NCBI GenBank assembly: GCA_018398805.1
Contig: JAGFBZ010000900.1
Coordinates: 1,922,001-1,986,000 of the forward strand
Length of the DNA: 64,000 nucleotides
Reading direction: 5' to 3'
Source: Hirundichthys speculiger
Lineage: Eukaryota; Chordata; Actinopteri; Beloniformes; Exocoetidae
This document shows, one piece after another, positions 1 to 10,710 of this stretch (the stretch's first letter is position 1; the number at the start of each line of letters is the position of its first letter). The notes beneath the pieces are model-generated. The model searched no databases, had not been told where the DNA came from, and was given only the letters and a program-made list of their open reading frames with translations. Made by a program: the position numbers and the translations under genes.

Positions 1-766
1 TTAGTGCCGGCTCTCACTACAGACTGCTTATCATGTAAAATCGTTCCCTCCCCATGCATACTCTTCTTTTACTTTCTGCATATTACCTTACATTAATTCC
101 TTTTCCAGTTGTTTCTGCCACTATTCAAAAGCACTGATGCTCATTCATTCTCATGTTGTTGTTCATCACTCTCCACTGCTGACATGTCGGTAGAAGGTCA
201 ATTGATCTGTTTAGGGACTGTGAGAAATGTTTGAACCGATTGTTCATGGCGCACACGCACAGAATACCTGCAGACGCACACTGACAAAGGGCCCGTCACT
301 TTATCAAGAGAGAAAGATAAACAACTCTGGATAGGGTGAGAGACAAGGTGGGGATGTTAAATGCGCTGCTCTAAATGTCTTCACACGTTTCCTGTTAACT
401 GATGCTGAATAAGGGCATCTGTCCTTCTCAGGAAGATCTTCTGAGGGGTGTTTGTGTGTGAGTTGGTGGGTGATTATGTGCTTGCAAGCGTGACCTTTGG
501 AGACTTGCTGTGTTTGCAGGTCTTTTCTTTGCAAAAAAATCAACCAATTAATCAAAAGGACAATAACGCAATTCATTACAGTAACAGTGTGTTTGATCTG
601 AGAGGGAACAGTGAAATGAAATGTTCAAAGAATTTAGAGGAGCAGCAAGTGTAGGAGTTGGACAAAATAACGACAAAGTTGCTTTTAATATTCAGTTAAG
701 CTGAATTCAGACAGATAGATGGATAGATCCTTAAAAGAAAATCATACTGCAGTATTGCAGTAACTG
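1..766. other. Intergenic, no gene recognised
   Basis: Short open frames on both strands have no recognisable motif. The only structure is a small GATA-like stretch near 712-729. I see no RNA gene or transposon end here. Confidence 0.6.
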
Positions 767-1010
767 TCAGTATTTGAGTGTCTTCAAAAGAGTCGTTAAA
801 ACTTTGTGAAGGAAATTGCAGCGGATCTGAAGAAGCTGACTGAAGACACACTTTTGCTGAAGGACTGTATTGTGAAGAGGCTGTCGATTATGTTTTTCAT
901 TTTGTGAAGTATCTTCCTTCGAACAATCAGCTCGAGCAGCACTATGACAGTCCTCAGAATAGAACCAGCCTTCCTCATCAGTTTGGTCAGACAACAATAA
1001 CACATTTTCC
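767..1010 (-). pseudogene. LINE reverse transcriptase C-terminal fragment
   Basis: The minus strand encodes a short stretch with the pattern LTKLMRKAGSIL, then ELIVRRKILHKMKNIIDS. In fish non-LTR retrotransposons this pattern lies in the C-terminal part of the RT protein, after the thumb. Two overlapping frames carry different parts, so at least one frameshift is present. A related but diverged stretch (ETVLEPLEVIVQRKILYKIK) lies at 59626-59814, also on the minus strand, so this is a repeat family within the window. No RT catalytic core, 3' tail or target duplication is visible. It is a 5'- and 3'-truncated dead fragment; the clade is uncertain. Confidence 0.55.
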
Positions 1011-1380
1011 CCTTCAGAATTTATCTCTGTCTCTGGTTACAACGGCTAATAACTGAACGGCTTCCCAAACTTCAGAATACCAAGGCCCAATTTGAAGTGT
1101 GAAAAATCTTTTCAGCCCATGGAAACCTTTAATCACAACTGTGATCAACATGCAGGACTAGAAGCTACGTTCCGATATTAATGTAAGGGGTCAACAAATA
1201 AGGAGACACTTGTCATATTAAGTTAAGATGACAGTAGAATAACATTTAACTGGTTTGTTTTATTACTCCTTAATGTTTTTTTAAATCATTAATATTTTAC
1301 ACTAATTAAAAACATATTCTAAAATAAGATCAAGGATTTAAAACATGTTTAGTTTTAATGACCTCTCACTGGCCACCTGC
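1011..1380. other. Intergenic, no gene recognised
   Basis: AT-rich sequence with no recognisable repeat or coding motif. Confidence 0.5.
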
Positions 1381-1437
1381 AGTATCATGACGGCCCACCA
1401 GGGGGCCGCGGCCCACACTTTGGGAATCGCTGCACTA
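1381..1437. mobile_element. Possible hAT terminal fragment
   Basis: The sequence ggcccacactttgggaatcg followed by ctgc resembles the terminal repeats of hAT elements, which often read CAGxGxTTCCCAAA inward with GGCC-rich subterminal sequence. No opposite end or 8-bp duplication was found, so this is only a resemblance. Confidence 0.3.
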
Positions 1438-1905
1438 CATGATATACGTCATATATGTCAGATGATATACTTGCTCCCTCTGCAGCAAGAGCTACAGAGG
1501 GAAGTAGCTCTTGCTTCTCACCAGAAATGTTTGATTTGTTTGATATTGACAACCAGAAATGCACGGTTATAATAAGATTTGGTGACTCTGGGGGTCAGTA
1601 CAATTTTTCCACATTATTCCTGATCATGATTACTTTAGTTGCTTGGGAAATTATCATCCTGGAGTTTTGCACTACCCAGTAGGAATACATTGGTCACAGA
1701 AAATTGAGAAATGTGCAGATGTGACTTTAAAGTGCAGCGCTGTTGCAGGAGCAAGAAACTCATCACAGAATCTCCATGCTTCAGGGCGGGGGTCAGACTG
1801 CTGGGATTAAAGGCCTTTTGGGCATCCTCCATACATATAAACATGAATAAATATGAAAATACAGACATGTGAATTATGTGACAAACAAAATAAACTCAAT
1901 TTAAG
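1438..1905. other. Intergenic, no gene recognised
   Basis: Contains a short imperfect inverted sequence around 1480-1515 (agcaagagctacagagg and its near-complement agtagctcttgcttctc). No coding motif. Confidence 0.45.
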
Positions 1906-1910
1906 GCTTT

Positions 1911-1926
1911 TAAGTAAGTAAGTAAG
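1911..1926. repeat. LINE 3' tail, tetranucleotide repeat
   Basis: About four copies of AAGT on the plus strand (ACTT in element orientation) form the 3' terminus of the L2-group element. Confidence 0.8.
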
Positions 1927-1982
1927 TAAACTTTATTTATACAGCGCCCTTCACAGACCATGGTCACAGAGCGCTTCACAAT

Positions 1983-2102
1983 TAATAAAAAATAAAAACA
2001 CAGTTAAAAATAAAACACAGTTAAAAATAAGAACACAGTTAAAAATAAAATAAAACACAGTTAAAAAATAAGAACACAGTTAAAAAATAAAAACACAGTT
2101 AG
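1983..2102. repeat. AT-rich minisatellite in LINE 3' UTR
   Basis: Six or so imperfect copies of a unit close to acacagttaaaaataaa, 17-24 bases long, lie in the 3' UTR of the L2-group element between the C-terminus and the ACTT tail. Confidence 0.85.
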
Positions 2103-2170
2103 AGATGCATACAAATTTAAGATTAAAAGGCCAAGACAACACATTTACAATCATACCAGCTCCAAGACAA

Positions 2171-2419
2171 TTAGGCAAAAGCCTGCACAAATAAAAAGGT
2201 CTTTAATTGCCTTTTGAAGGAGTCAACAGACTCCGTGGAACGCAGAGAGAGCGGAAGATCGTTCCAAAGCCTGGGAGCAACGGCCTGGAAGGATCGGTCT
2301 CCTCTGGTCCGGAAGCGAGTACGGGGAACCATCAGCAGATTCTGATCCACAGACCTCAGAGCCCGAGCTGGGGTGTAGGGCTGGATCAGATCGCTGATGT
2401 AAGGTGGAGCCCTGACCAT
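2171..2419 (-). pseudogene. LINE RT C-terminal region
   Basis: C-terminus of the L2-group protein. PYTPARALRSVDQNLLMVPR is followed by RSFQAVAPRLWNDLP and SVDSFKRQLKTFLF. The pattern (L)WN(D/K)LP...F(K)..LKT(F/Y)LF is a hallmark of L2/CR1-type C-termini. The piece between 2589 and 2419, which normally carries the LQ..QNAAARLLT block, is not readable in one frame. The stop follows FVQAFA at the left end. Confidence 0.85.
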
Positions 2420-2588
2420 GCAAAGCTCTGAAAGTTAAAACCAGAATTTTAAAATTGATCCTAAAGGAAAACTGGCAGCCAATGAAAGGATTTTAGAATA
2501 GGGGTTATGTGTGACCTCCTATTAGAGCGGGTCAGAATTCTTGCTGCAGAATTTTGCACTAGCTGCAGACGAGACAGCTCCTTCTTGT

Positions 2589-2864
2589 TTAGACAAGAGA
2601 ACAAACTGTTACAGTAGTCCAAACGCGGAGGACACAAATGCGTGAATGAATGACCAGCTCCAAATCATTTTGCGACAGCATTTTCCTGAGCTTAGCAATA
2701 TTCCTCAGATGAAAGAAGCAATTCCTTGTCAGCTGTTTGCAGTGTTGCACTAATGACATGTCTTTGTCAAACACAACACCCAGGTTTCTTAGGCTCGGTT
2801 TAACAGACCGGCCCAAGTCACCCAAATACTGGTTAAATCCCAGGAATGGAGTCATCAGGGGCAA
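2589..2864 (-). pseudogene. LINE RT thumb region
   Basis: Continues the L2-group protein after the palm. It shows VKPSLRNLGVVFDKDMSLVQH, the usual NLGV(I/V)FD block, followed by FHLRNIAKLRKML. The frame differs from the palm segment and overlaps it by about 30 bases, so a frameshift lies near 2850. Confidence 0.8.
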
Positions 2865-3120
2865 TAACCAGGGTTTCAGTTTTGTCCACGTTTAGCTGCA
2901 AGATGTTCACACTTAGCCATTGATTAATCTCCACCAAGCAATGAACTAAGGAATTTAGCCTGTGGAGCTCAGTCGGCTTAAAAGAGCAGTACAGCTGAAT
3001 ATCATCCGCAAATATGTGGTAGGAGACATCAGGAAATCTCTGGATGATTTTTCCCAAGGGGATCAAATACAACAAAAATAATAAAGGACCCAAAACAGAA
3101 CCTTGGGGGACTCCACACAA
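2833..3120 (-). pseudogene. LINE reverse transcriptase, catalytic palm
   Basis: This segment carries CGVPQGSVLGPLLF (RT motif B) and YHIFADDIQLYCS (motif C, the FADD catalytic pair), then NQWLSVNILQLNVDKTE (motif D). The catalytic aspartates are intact, so loss of function comes from frameshifts and not from active-site changes. It lies between the upstream fingers segment and the downstream thumb segment of the same element. Confidence 0.88.
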
Positions 3121-3166
3121 AAGATCTGCTGACCCAGACCTTATTTGGTTAGCTGTGACACTAAAG

Positions 3167-3613
3167 CTACGCCCAGAGAGGTATGACGAGAACCAATGAA
3201 GAACTGAAACCCGACAGACCTACTTCATCCCTCAGCCTTCTCACCAGGATTTGGTGGTCGACGGTTTTGTCAAAGGCTGAGGACAGATCCAAGAGAACTA
3301 GAACAGTGCATTTTCCCGAATCAGCAGACATCATAATGTCACTGGACACTTTCAGCAAGGCTGTCTCCGTAGAGAGTGATGTTTGCGGAAAACCAGACTG
3401 AAATGTCTCATGGATGTTGTTTTGATCCAGGAATAATGACAGCTGCTCAGAGACCACCTTCTCTAGGATCTTGGACAAGATTGGGAGCTTAGAGATCGGC
3501 CTGAAATTACTGAGGACAGTCGGGTCTAAGCCTGTCTTTTTGAGTAAAGGCTCCACTATAGCATGCTTAAATGCATCGGGAAACACACCGGAGGACAAAG
3601 AGAGGTTAACCAT
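3167..3613 (-). pseudogene. LINE reverse transcriptase, fingers and first palm segment
   Basis: N-terminal half of the RT domain. Diagnostic blocks are LSNFRPISKLPILSKILEK (RT motif 1), HETFQSGF and VLVLLDLSSAFD (motif A, first catalytic Asp in LDLSSAFD). One extra residue splits the usual FDTVDHQIL into FDKTVDHQIL. The frame degrades after RRLRDEVGLSG. The next RT block (CGVPQGS) is in a different frame, so a frameshift lies between about 3210 and 3120. Confidence 0.85.
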
Positions 3614-3841
3614 TTTGGTAACCCAGGGGCCAAGCCAATTACCTCAAACACTTTCACAAAAAAGCCTACACGGAAGGAACATCCGATGAGCAAGAGGAGA
3701 GTTTCATCTTGGTCACCAGTGCTGAGATATCAGCAAGAGTCACAGACCTAAATGAGGACCACAAGCTGGAGACAGGCTCAACGACAGCAGGGGTTCCACA
3801 CAAAAGGGGAGGGATTTTTCTCCTTGATCAACTTAATTTTC

Positions 3842-4273
3842 TCAGTAAAAAAATCTCAATAATGCATTGCTGTCCGCTTCACAAAAAACAGGAGTAACTG
3901 GCGCGCAGCAGGACATACAAGAGAATTGATTGTGTTGAAACAGCACTTTGGGATTTTTCTTATTAGCTGTTACCAGTTGACGAATAAAGTCTGATCTGGC
4001 ATTTTCCACCATCTCGTTGTATGAGGCCACAAGATCCCTGAGATGGAGTCTGTGCACCTCAAGTTTAGTGGATTTCCACAGACGTTCAGTCTTTCGACAA
4101 AGTCTCCTTAGACTCATGGTGTCTTCATTTATCCAAGGACACACTTTTTTCTGAACTGACCAGCTTGATTTAACAGGTGCCACCTGATCCAGAATTTGAC
4201 ACAATGATTGGTAAAAACACTGAGTAAAATTGTTCACATCAAGGCAGTCCATAAACAGAAGAGGGTCAAACAT
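3842..4273 (-). pseudogene. LINE endonuclease-RT linker
   Basis: Linker between endonuclease and reverse transcriptase of the same L2-group element. It shows the usual sequence of features: LDQVAPVKS, then PWINEDTMSLRR and a basic/aromatic CRKTERLWKSTK stretch, then YNEMVENARSDFIRQLV. These blocks occur at this place in many L2 and Jockey-type proteins. The frame matches the upstream RT segment at 3613-3167 but not the endonuclease, so the break lies between 4273 and about 4470. Confidence 0.75.
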
Positions 4274-4386
4274 GGCAGAGAGAAACTATCTGCAGTATTT
4301 GCAGAGATAACACGCCTCTGAGACCTAGCTACTATGGGCTTAGGCTCAGGGCTGTGAAGTGGAGATCAAACAGAACAAGACAATGA

Positions 4387-5370
4387 TCACTGAGCTGGAC
4401 GTCCTGTACAGACACATTTGAAATGTCTAGTCCAAGGGTAAAAACTAAGTCTAAAATGTGGCCTTTCTGGTTGTGTGGGCTCAGAAACATGTTGCTCAAA
4501 GTTAAAAGCTTCAGTCAATGATAAAAGTTCCTTTGCGGAGCAAGATGAGCCATCATCGACATGAAGGTTAAAATCTCCAAGGATAAGAACAGATTCCAGC
4601 TTTATTATGGAGGATAAAAAGTCACTAAAATCCTTCAGAAACACAGCAGCAGGTCCAGGGGGACGGTAGATTAACACACAGCAGAATGGATTTGAAGATC
4701 CCACCATGACCATTTGGGACTCAAATGAAGTCCAATCCTGGGTCTGAGTCATTTTGCATGTGCAACTGTCCTTATATATAACGGCCAGACCCCCCCCACG
4801 ACGGCAGGGGCGGGGTTTCCCGACAACAGAGCAGCCAACTGGACAGAGTTCATTAAGATGAATAAACTCTTCCTCTCTCTGCCATGTCTCCGAAAGACAC
4901 ATTAAATCCAACTTTTCTCTTGTGAAAAGATCGTTCAGAGAGAAGGATTTATTTGCAATAGACCGGGCATTCAACAGGCCGATATGCAGGGTCGATGACG
5001 TCAGGGAGGCAGTGTCCGCGGAGCGCATCGGGATTGGTCGAAGACACGTCCAGCGGTCACGTGGCCTCCAGCTGGACCTTGCGGGAGCCGATGTAAATAC
5101 GGAAGAGCGTGGAGGCGATGAGGACCATTGACCACTACTCCAGCGCTGTGTGTAGGCTCCAAGACTGTCCTTGTGGTCCAAGCAGGCGAAAGCATGAATG
5201 TGCTGTCGCACACATTGAGGAGAGGGACCCGGCGCAGACACCTTGCATGTTGTCCATGGCCGACGGCGGCAGAGCCCAGGCGTGCTGCAGCGCGTCGTCG
5301 CTTCACCTGGACACCAGAGCGCGAGCCTCTTCTCCTTGATTTCTTCCGGACTCGGCCCGGAGCCCGACAA
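4387..5370 (-). pseudogene. LINE endonuclease (exonuclease-endonuclease-phosphatase fold)
   Basis: Endonuclease domain of the L2-group element, which would nick target DNA to prime reverse transcription. Recognisable blocks in order are LLNARSIANKSF (metal-binding Asn region), DLMCLSETW (catalytic Glu), GGGLAVIYK, VLIYRPPGP and VLILGDFNLHVDD (Asp/Asn catalytic pair). The C-terminal SDH block is not in this frame: after FNFEQHVSEPTQ the reading becomes unlike the family (HFRLSFYPW), which indicates a frameshift near 4470. The N-terminal 110 residues or so, before HIGLLNAR, are out of frame relative to the leader protein and probably not genuine. Inactive. Confidence 0.8.
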
Positions 5371-5624
5371 AACAGCCAGAACTCAGGTGAGTCGGGGTTG
5401 ATGAAAAAGGGAGGAGGAAACGCTTGTTTGTACCTGCCCCGTTTATCAAACATGCCCTCCATAGACTCTCTGATCCGAAACAGAGCGTCCCGATCATAGA
5501 TCCGTAAAGCTGAGACATATCCATATGAAATACGGGCTGATATGATCACATACGTGGAGAAAATGACCATTTGAAAACTATACAGCAGGAGACGAGCCGT
5601 GGCACTGCCAGTCACAGGCGCCAT
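5001..5624 (-). pseudogene. L2-group LINE N-terminal region
   Basis: The likely start is the ATG at 5624-5622, because it sits in a cAAGATGGCGCc context at the 5' end of the element. The product begins MAPVTGSATARLLLYSF and has a hydrophobic N-terminal segment. An acidic/basic stretch follows (RIYDRDALFRIRESMEG), then PPPFF, then a very basic patch (KKSRRRGSRSG, KRRR). Fish L2-group elements carry a similar short basic leader before the endonuclease. After about residue 115 the frame no longer resembles the family; the endonuclease is in another frame, so a frameshift lies near 5300-5000. The region is notably CpG-rich compared with the rest of the window. Confidence 0.6.
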
Positions 5625-5690
5625 CTTGTTCCTGTTTTTATGTGAAACAGAGAATACAGTATAATCGGTTCTTTCCGAGAACATCTATGA

Positions 5691-6240
5691 CTGTCTTTAG
5701 CTCAGGAGATAAACTGGTCATCCTTCAGATATGGAAGGTGGATCAATCCCCAAGTTGTCAACCTCATACATCAAGTGTCCTTAAACAATAAACTGAACCA
5801 CATGATGACCCCCAGTGTCTTCTTCACTTGTTATTTGTTGTGGATACATAGGTGCTGCATTAAAATCTTAAAATCAAGAAAAAAATAAATAACTTTTAGT
5901 TAAGACATTTCAGCTGCTGCAAATGTTTTATTATACAGTTTCACTATATTACAAAATAAAGTCAAAATAGACGAGCAGTGTTTTGAACACTACACACCGA
6001 ATTAGCTCATTGGATCACTTTTTGGCAGCGATAACTTACAGTAATGATTTTCTGCATGAAATGATCTGTCCCTTACATTGTTAAAAAGAAAATATGTCTC
6101 ATTTGTTTTTATAATAGCTGTTTTCCCATAAGGAAGCCCAAGCGGCCACGCTAAGCCAGCTGCCTTCCCATCTTTTTCTCTGATCTGTGAATTGACCACT
6201 AGATGTTCTGGTTCAATGACAGTTTGTATCTAAACAGTCC
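5691..6240. other. Intergenic, no gene recognised
   Basis: No coding motif recognised. The words tttttggcagcgataac near 6019 recall the inner terminal repeat of some Tc1-like elements, but no paired end was found. Confidence 0.4.
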
Positions 6241-6640
6241 TCTTCATCATGCTGTTCACACTGTGAAATCATGAGACCAAGACAACGTCTAACGATCGAC
6301 CAACAGTTTCTGGACACAACAAGGCCTCAAAAGGGATGTTTCAGAGGGAAGTTGCCACTGAGCTTAAAGTGTTATCAGCAGGTTACAACAGAGTAACATC
6401 GAGACTGGAAGTCGCAGAGAGACAGAACTGGATGTCGTTTTAGCCACATCTCATACTGATCACTGCTTCATTGTGAACATTTGTTGTTGTGCACCGTCCA
6501 CTGTTAGCATTTGTTTTAATACATTTCTTGAGATTAAGAAATCACCATTGCATGCTTCTACTTGAATGTGTTGCGACCTAGAAGTAGTTTTGATCATTTA
6601 CATTTCATAAATCTAAAAAAAATAAAGTTTTTCATTTTTT
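6241..6640. other. Unassigned repeat-like segment
   Basis: A stretch of more balanced composition that begins gaccaagacaacgtctaacg. It reads partly as a basic peptide (MRPRQRLTI) and ends at an AT-rich, poly(T)-containing edge near 6640. It feels like a decayed transposon, perhaps Tc1-like, but I cannot name a diagnostic motif. Confidence 0.25.
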
Positions 6641-6948
6641 TTTTTTCATTGTGTTTGCAATTTGGACAATTTGTGTGAATTCCTCAAAGTTTTGATGATG
6701 TCATCAGCGGGCGCAAGGGTTAGACAAAAAAAAAAGTGAGTGGGTAGAGAAAAAAAAACGTAACAGTCTGTAGTAAGCTGTGAATTTGCTGTGCTTCTTG
6801 TAAACTCCAACACCAAACTGGGGAGAATAAAGTTGCCAAAAGGAGGATGATGCTGAGTCTTTTTTAAGAGTGCAACAAATGCGCCACTTTTGTAATGAAA
6901 TATCACTGTTGCATGAACTTTTTACACTTTGTGTGGGGGTATGTATAT

Positions 6949-6959
6949 AGGATATATAT

Positions 6960-7026
<67 letters not shown>

Positions 7027-7065
7027 TACATACATGTATACACACACACACACACACACACACGA
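6949..7065. repeat. Compound (TA)n-(CA)n microsatellite
   Basis: About 60 bases of alternating AT are followed by interrupted CA and a pure CA run at 7040-7064. Open frames across it code only for YI/CV alternations and are not genes. The right edge abuts the truncated Tc1-like element at about 7075. Confidence 0.95.
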
Positions 7066-7074
7066 AATCATGGA

Positions 7075-7900
7075 AAAAAAATTGAAAAATCCTCAGTGAT
7101 CATGATCGGACCATCACTTAAATGTTTGAGATCAAATGTAAAGAAAAACAACTGTAGAACTCAGGGCTGTTTAATAGTGAAAGTAAGAACATTTCCACAC
7201 GCACAATACGAAAGGACCTCAAGGGATTGGGACTGAACAGCTGTGTAGTCTTAAGAAAACCACTAATCAGTGAGGCTAACCGGAAAAAAAGGCTTCAACT
7301 TGCTAGAGAGCATAAAGATTGGACTCTGGATCAATGGAAGAAGGTCATGTGGTCTGATGAGTCCAGATTGACCCTGTTCCAGAGTGATGGGAGCATCAGG
7401 GTAAGAAGAGAGGCAGATGAAGTGATGCTCCCATCATGCCTAGCGCCTACTGTACCAGCCTGTGGGGGCAGTGTTCTGATCTGGGGTTGCTGCAGTTGGT
7501 CAGGTCCAGGTTCAGCAACAGTATGAGCTCAAAGAATGAGGTCAGCTGACTACCTGAATGTACTAAACGACCAGATTATTGCATCAATGGAGTTTTTCCT
7601 TCCTGATGCCACGGCCATATTCCAAGATGACAATGCCAGGATTCATTGGGCTCAAATTGTGAAAGACTGGTTCAGGAAGCATGAGACATCATTTTCACAC
7701 ATGGATTGACCACCACAGAGTCCAGACCTGAACCCCATTGAGAATCTTTAGGATGTACTGGAGAAGGCTTTAAGCAGCGGTCAGACTCTACTATTATTAA
7801 TGCAAGATCTTGGTGAAAAATGAATGCAACACTGGATGGAAATAAATCTGGTGACATTGCAGAAGCTTATTGAAACAATGCCACAGCGTTGGTGACCTGA
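7075..7900 (+). mobile_element. Tc1/mariner element, DD36E type, both ends lost
   Basis: Aligns by eye along its length with the complete copy at 22847-24084 (opposite strand), from the HTH-downstream region to the transposase C-terminus. The left end is cut at the CA microsatellite. The right end diverges from the sister copy right after acaatgccacag at about 7896. No terminal inverted repeat remains. The DD36E spacing fits the family described as Incomer, but that name is inferred from spacing and not from a search. Confidence 0.82.
7203..7850 (+). pseudogene. DD36E Tc1-like transposase, 5'-truncated pseudogene
   Basis: Cut-and-paste transposase. The frame from 7227 reads GLNSCVVLRKPLISEANRKKRLQ, then VMWSDESRLTLF (first catalytic Asp) and VLIWGCCSW. 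It stops at TGA 7524-7526. The same frame continues as [12 protein letters not shown], then [10 protein letters not shown] (second Asp) and [12 protein letters not shown] (catalytic Glu), with a second stop TAG at 7749-7751 where the family has Trp (NLWDVLEK). I count 36 residues between the second Asp and the Glu. The N-terminal DNA-binding domain is missing. Both stops recur at the same places in the copy at 22847-24084. Confidence 0.82.
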
Positions 7901-10115
7901 TATGTTTCATTTGCTGCCGGGATAATCAATATGTTTCATTATTTATTATAGCCTATCAAAGAATCACTCTGCATCTTCTTCCGTTTACAGAGCCGTTTAC
8001 ATTTATCGGTATGTCTGTCAGGTCTTCATTCTCATGGTGTCTGTTTTAGCAGTGCAAAAACCAGTCATATGTTTGTTTTTTTTTAAATATATTATTTGTT
8101 TATTTATTGTTTTGCAGCAAGAACAAATACTGTCAAGTAGAATTTGTTTTATAGCATTACAGAGGCAGGAGTAATGGCTCTTACAGCTTTGTGCTCTGTA
8201 TTCTCAGTGTTCTTCTTATAAGTGGGCTAGCTTCACTCTAAAAAGAGGAGAAAGAGGAGAAATGCGTTAGGAGGAGGATAATGTGAAGACAAATTACAGA
8301 GAGATTCTTTGACAGGAGGAGAGGGAAACATATCTGAGGCTACAGAGACAAGAAAGGTTAGGGATGGACAAGGACAGGCTGACAACTGAATGCTTGTGTG
8401 TGCGTGCATGCACACATTTCTCTTTTCTTTTACAAGGTCACACAGTCATGTGAAAGAGAAAGCACAGTCCTGTCAGTTATGTTTTTATGCACGAAGACAT
8501 AGTACATTAAAAAAAAAACAACTTAGAATTAGGTAAATACAACTTTTACTTACTTACAAAAATGAAGACAAAGACACAGTGAGACGTACTAAGTACACAC
8601 TTAAAACTTCCATAGGATTCAGTATGTAGTCGCCACGTGCTGCTAATCATGCACTTGATTGAATGATCATCAGCAGGTGTGAACACGTCTGTAATAGTGG
8701 TAGTTTAGCAGCTAACTGATCAGGAGCATTCAGGTGTGTTAACAACTTTGTATGTATTGCAATTGTTATACATATATTAACCTAATTATAATTATAGCCT
8801 CATTATAAGACCCATTAGGGGCGTTTTTATGATTCCATGCGGATGAACAGTTTCAGAATAAGGGATTGGACTTTTTTCTTCTCCAAATCCACTCAAGATA
8901 GTTTTCAGAAATAGTCTAATATTCAGCAGTGCTTCCCTGTTTGGTGTTTGTTCTTAGCTAAAAAAAAGAATATGCACACAGTCAAAATTATATTTGGTCA
9001 CATTTACACACTGACTTTTACAGGGTTTAGATTATCATAGTCTTTGCAGAATTTGTTTATAAAATGTTTATTGTCTCTGAAGTCATTGTCTTAAAGAAAC
9101 ACACTAAAACTTCACTTCAGATCATCTTCAGTGATAATCATGTCATTATATTTGCAGTGACTGATCAGGCTATCAGTTGAATTAAGTAGGCCTGTTTCCA
9201 CAAGCAGATTCTATTTTCACAAAGGCATATTTACTGCTGCTTCTGTACAAACTGCACATGCGTATTAAGCGCTCTCTCAATATCTGTTTCCATATATCAG
9301 CTGCAACAATACCAGTCCATGAATACAGGACTTATCTGTGACATCCAGGTCTACCTTCTGAATGTGGTCTCCTACCCCCAAGGAGAAATACACAACACCA
9401 ACATTAAAAAAAAGACCCGTGTCTCAAACAAAAAAGTGCTGCAGATTCAACTTTAGGGTAACTACAAATCCCAGCAACAATGGCCTTCTATTTCTATAAT
9501 GACTTGTTTTATAAGGGAATCGATTACAATTAATTTGACTTTTCAAGTGAAATTATTTATTACTCACAAATTATCTTAAGGAATAACACTGCTGGCAGTG
9601 TTCAGACTCTCCAGTTGTTATTTTGCCGTTCCTAACTTCATGATTAGTGCTTCTTTTAAAATTTCCATATGTGATTTATGCTCACGTTTGTGACGAGAGA
9701 GTCTAAAGGGGAGAATAAGCCAAGCTAAGTAGGAACACCTGCAAAACATGTTTCAGCATGTGAGGACAAACCTCTCTCTTGAACAAGTTAAAAAAAATAA
9801 TAATTTAGAAAGATATTGGCAACTCATGGTCCTGCAGAAAGAATGAAATATTACAAACATTACATGTAATGGCAAACAGTAAATGACCACACCACAGCCT
9901 CACAAGCACAGATGGAACATCATCTTTTCTCGCTTTCTGACACACACACACGCATAAAAAGACTTGCAGTAATAAAATCAGAAGCAGAGGCATTAATTGG
10001 TTAAACAAAGATTTAACTTATTTGCATGAGAATATACCCATACAGATGTTCAGATGTAGCGATCCAGTTTGTATCTTAAAGACACTGGAAAAGGCCTGAG
10101 ACTGTAAATTATGTC
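7901..10115. other. Intergenic, no gene recognised
   Basis: About 2.2 kb with no coding motif, RNA gene or transposon end that I recognise. It includes an A/G-rich patch at 8240-8360 and short A/T homopolymers. Confidence 0.5.
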
Positions 10116-10119
10116 GTTC

Positions 10120-10440
10120 CATGTAAATCTTGTGGGAAGCAGAAAAACCAGACTGATGAACTGGTGATGGCTAACCAGCCAGACGCTGTGGGAGCTGACG
10201 AAACTCCAGTAGAAGTGATAGATGTAACAATCCCAAGTGACAGAAGCATCTAGAAGGACCACGTGAAGCATGTAAAATACCAAGGGTTGAAAGGAGAAGT
10301 GGAAAAGATGTTGAGAATGAAGGTGACAGTGCTGCCAGCGCTGATTGGAGATCTGAGATCTGTGTCCCTCAGACTCCCAGGCCTCCTGGAGGGGACTGTG
10401 AACATGTTGTGTACAGGGATAAACAGTTTTACACTCTTTA
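10120..10440 (+). pseudogene. LINE C-terminal endonuclease-like fragment
   Basis: Reads TDELVMANQPDAVG, then VEVIDVTIPSD, a stop (TAG at about 10252), then KYQGLKGEVEKM and KVTVLPALIGDL. In a fish LINE family I recognise, the C-terminus carries ANQPD(I/V)VV...V(V/I)DVAIPSD...KYQGL(K/R)EELEK...VPVVIGALG. The PD...D pattern resembles a PD-(D/E)XK nuclease, as in LINEs with a restriction-like endonuclease; that functional reading is inference. The RT of what appears to be the same family lies at 53700-55110. The copy is truncated and broken. Confidence 0.68.
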
Positions 10441-10710
10441 TTCCCCCAATTTTTTAAGTCTTCAAGACTTGAATTAATCATTACGTATTTTGGAGTTATG
10501 AATCAGACTTTCTTGGCTACGCAGAGTGACAAAGGGATAACTTATAACATATCTTGATCTACGTGGAGAAAGATGAGACAAAAATAAGACACATGGTATA
10601 AGTGTAACACAACTCTGTGTGTCACCATCCATCAGCTTATGGTTTACACAGGCTTTCCTAATGCCTCAGCGCCCTCAGCCTCTTATAGCTTAGCAACATG
10701 CCTGCCCTGA

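Larger units (their letters stand above)
1906..5690 (-). mobile_element. L2-group non-LTR retrotransposon (LINE), degenerate
   Basis: A long LINE in antisense orientation. In element order it contains an N-terminal basic region, an apurinic-type endonuclease, a linker, a reverse transcriptase, a C-terminal region, an AT-rich 3' UTR and a tail of short tandem repeats. The 3' end reads ctgtataaataaagtttact and then repeats of the four-base unit ACTT. This is the usual L2-clade arrangement: a short tandem tail and no poly(A). The coding region is broken into at least five frame segments, so the copy is not functional. It is nearly full length, which is unusual because most L2 copies are 5'-truncated. 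No convincing target duplication was found, and the 5' boundary near 5690 is approximate. Confidence 0.88.

Noticed and set aside
6704..7236. Open frames of 113-119 codons over the microsatellite
   Set aside because: They translate alternating TA/CA repeats (YIYI, CVCV) and are not genes.
10050..10481. 143-codon minus-strand open frame
   Set aside because: Antisense to the LINE C-terminal fragment on plus, which carries the recognisable motifs.
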